Source: CAZBMJ01 sp964493205 (GTDB lineage: Bacteria > Myxococcota > UBA727 > JABDBI01). Taken from it: a stretch of DNA of 15,521 bases. The stretch covers positions 1 through 15,521 of the forward strand of contig CAZBMJ010000044.1 in NCBI GenBank assembly GCA_964493205.1. Direction: 5' to 3'. The notes below the pieces were generated by a model. The model searched no databases and had not been told where the DNA came from. It saw nothing but the letters and a program-made list of their open reading frames with translations. This document shows, one piece after another, positions 14,622 through 15,521 of the stretch. The translations under genes and the position numbers were made by a program. Position 1 is the stretch's first letter, and every line of letters begins with the position of its first letter.

Positions 14622-15521
14622 ATGGCCGATGAAATTAAAAAAACTATAGTCATTGAAACTCAAGTCAATGGTGATAAGAGTGTAGATAAAGTAATTGAAA
14701 ATGTTAAAAGTTTAAAGCAACAAATTAAAGAAGCTAAATTAGAGGCCGAAAGATTTGAAGAAGGATCAGAAGGGTTTGTAAAAGCTAGTGAAAATGTTGC
14801 TAAACTATCTGATAAATTAGATGATGTAAATGATCAAGTTAAACTTCTAAAAGGAGATGCACTTGAAAGAGTAGCATCGGGATTTAAAGGTATTGGATCG
14901 GCTATATTAGATCTGGATGTTGGTAAATTAAAACTAGCTAATGATTCACTAAAAAATATAAAATTTGGTGATTTGATTAAAAATGCCGGTGATTTTGGAA
15001 AGGAATTATTTAAATTAGCTACAAACCCATTTTTCTTAATACCGGCTGCTATTGGATTAATAATTGCTAATTTTGATAAGTTATTAGAAATGTTCCCAGC
15101 ACTTGGAACTATTGTAAATGGAGTTAAGGCAATTTTTGATAGACTAGTTGATGTTGTTTTAGATATAATTGAATACGCTGGTGATATTTATGAAAGATTT
15201 AAACCAATTATTAATATACTTTTCCCAATAACTGGACTAATTGAAAAAATAATAGATTTACTAGAGGAGGAAGCTAATTCAGCAGAAGCGTCTGCTAAAA
15301 GAAGAGTTGAAGCAGAAGAGAAATATAAAGATGCTATCAGAGATACAAATAGAGAATTAAGTGAATCTAGAAGAAATGTTCTTGTTGCTAGTGGTAGATT
15401 AACACAGGAACAAGCAGATAGAGAAGCTGCAACAGAAACATTTAAAACAGAATTTGTAAGATTAAATGAGGAAGCTAAAATCAATATTAAAAAGGCCGCA
15501 AATGATGAAGAGAGAAATATA
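14622..15521 (+). CDS. Tape measure protein, N-terminal part (cut by window edge)
   Basis: The frame is open from ATG 14622 to the right edge, giving the first 300 residues of a protein that should set tail length and later pass through the membrane with the DNA. Residues about 12-90 form a charged coiled coil (NGDKSVDKVIENVKSLKQQI, then AKLEAERFEEGSEGFVKASE and NVAKLSDKLDDVNDQVK). A hydrophobic segment follows at about 134-151 (TNPFFLIPAAIGLIIANF). Further amphipathic helices around 165-215 include IINILFPITGLIEKIIDLL. A long Ala/Glu/Lys/Arg coiled coil then runs to the window end. Coiled coil plus buried hydrophobic helices is the usual tape-measure plan. It follows the tip/fibre gene, and the proposed chaperone lies about 9 kb upstream. 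Confidence 0.85.
   Translation, partial: MADEIKKTIVIETQVNGDKSVDKVIENVKSLKQQIKEAKLEAERFEEGSEGFVKASENVAKLSDKLDDVNDQVKLLKGDALERVASGFKGIGSAILDLDVGKLKLANDSLKNIKFGDLIKNAGDFGKELFKLATNPFFLIPAAIGLIIANFDKLLEMFPALGTIVNGVKAIFDRLVDVVLDIIEYAGDIYERFKPIINILFPITGLIEKIIDLLEEEANSAEASAKRRVEAEEKYKDAIRDTNRELSESRRNVLVASGRLTQEQADREAATETFKTEFVRLNEEAKINIKKAANDEERNI

Noticed and set aside
15188..15484. Minus-strand open frame at the right edge
   Set aside because: It is antisense to the tape measure coiled coil, and its Ser/Ala/Leu-rich sequence is what antisense of Lys/Glu/Ala codons gives.

Overview
The window is a very AT-rich stretch from a tailed double-stranded DNA phage (Caudoviricetes). All credible genes lie on the + strand, tightly packed, with several ATGA stop/start overlaps. 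Most starts have A/T-rich leaders rather than Shine-Dalgarno sequences, and arginine is almost always AGA. Together with protein types I associate with uncultured and marine Bacteroidota phages, this suggests a low-GC Bacteroidota host, perhaps a flavobacterium. The host is inference. There are no integrase, repressor, sheath or tRNA genes, so a virulent siphovirus is the simplest reading.

Layout. 1-1769: a beta-class DNA methyltransferase coupled to a small CPKC membrane protein. 1810-3256: small accessory genes around a free-standing GIY-YIG/NUMOD3 homing endonuclease. 3297-4866: terminase small and large subunits, which drive DNA packaging. 4927-5741: a tail assembly chaperone whose second half is reached only by -1 ribosomal frameshifting. 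5757-6455: a probable tail terminator or connector protein. 6470-7885: a surface cassette with an AbfB/concanavalin-like lectin protein and two small companions. 7878-8198: an HK97 gp10-like tail completion protein. 8228-14577: two large tail-tip proteins that share a module; the second ends in a long YadA-like beta-roll fibre. 14622 to the right edge: the start of the tape measure protein.

How the genes fit together. The terminase pair packages DNA. The gp10-like and terminator-like proteins would join head and tail. The chaperone (short G-like and long GT-like forms) would coat the tape measure during tail assembly. The 503-aa and 1610-aa proteins would form the tail tip and fibre, and the lectin-like protein may add receptor binding. 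Portal, protease and major capsid genes are not in this window, although they often follow the terminase.

The strongest unusual signal is the frameshift site at 5433-5554. It has a U UUU UUC heptamer, a 6-nt spacer and a perfect 10-bp long-range stem. The -1 reading frame opens immediately before the heptamer and contains no start codon until far into the conserved region. No gene-free stretch exceeds 300 bases; the longest gap between genes is about 60 bases.
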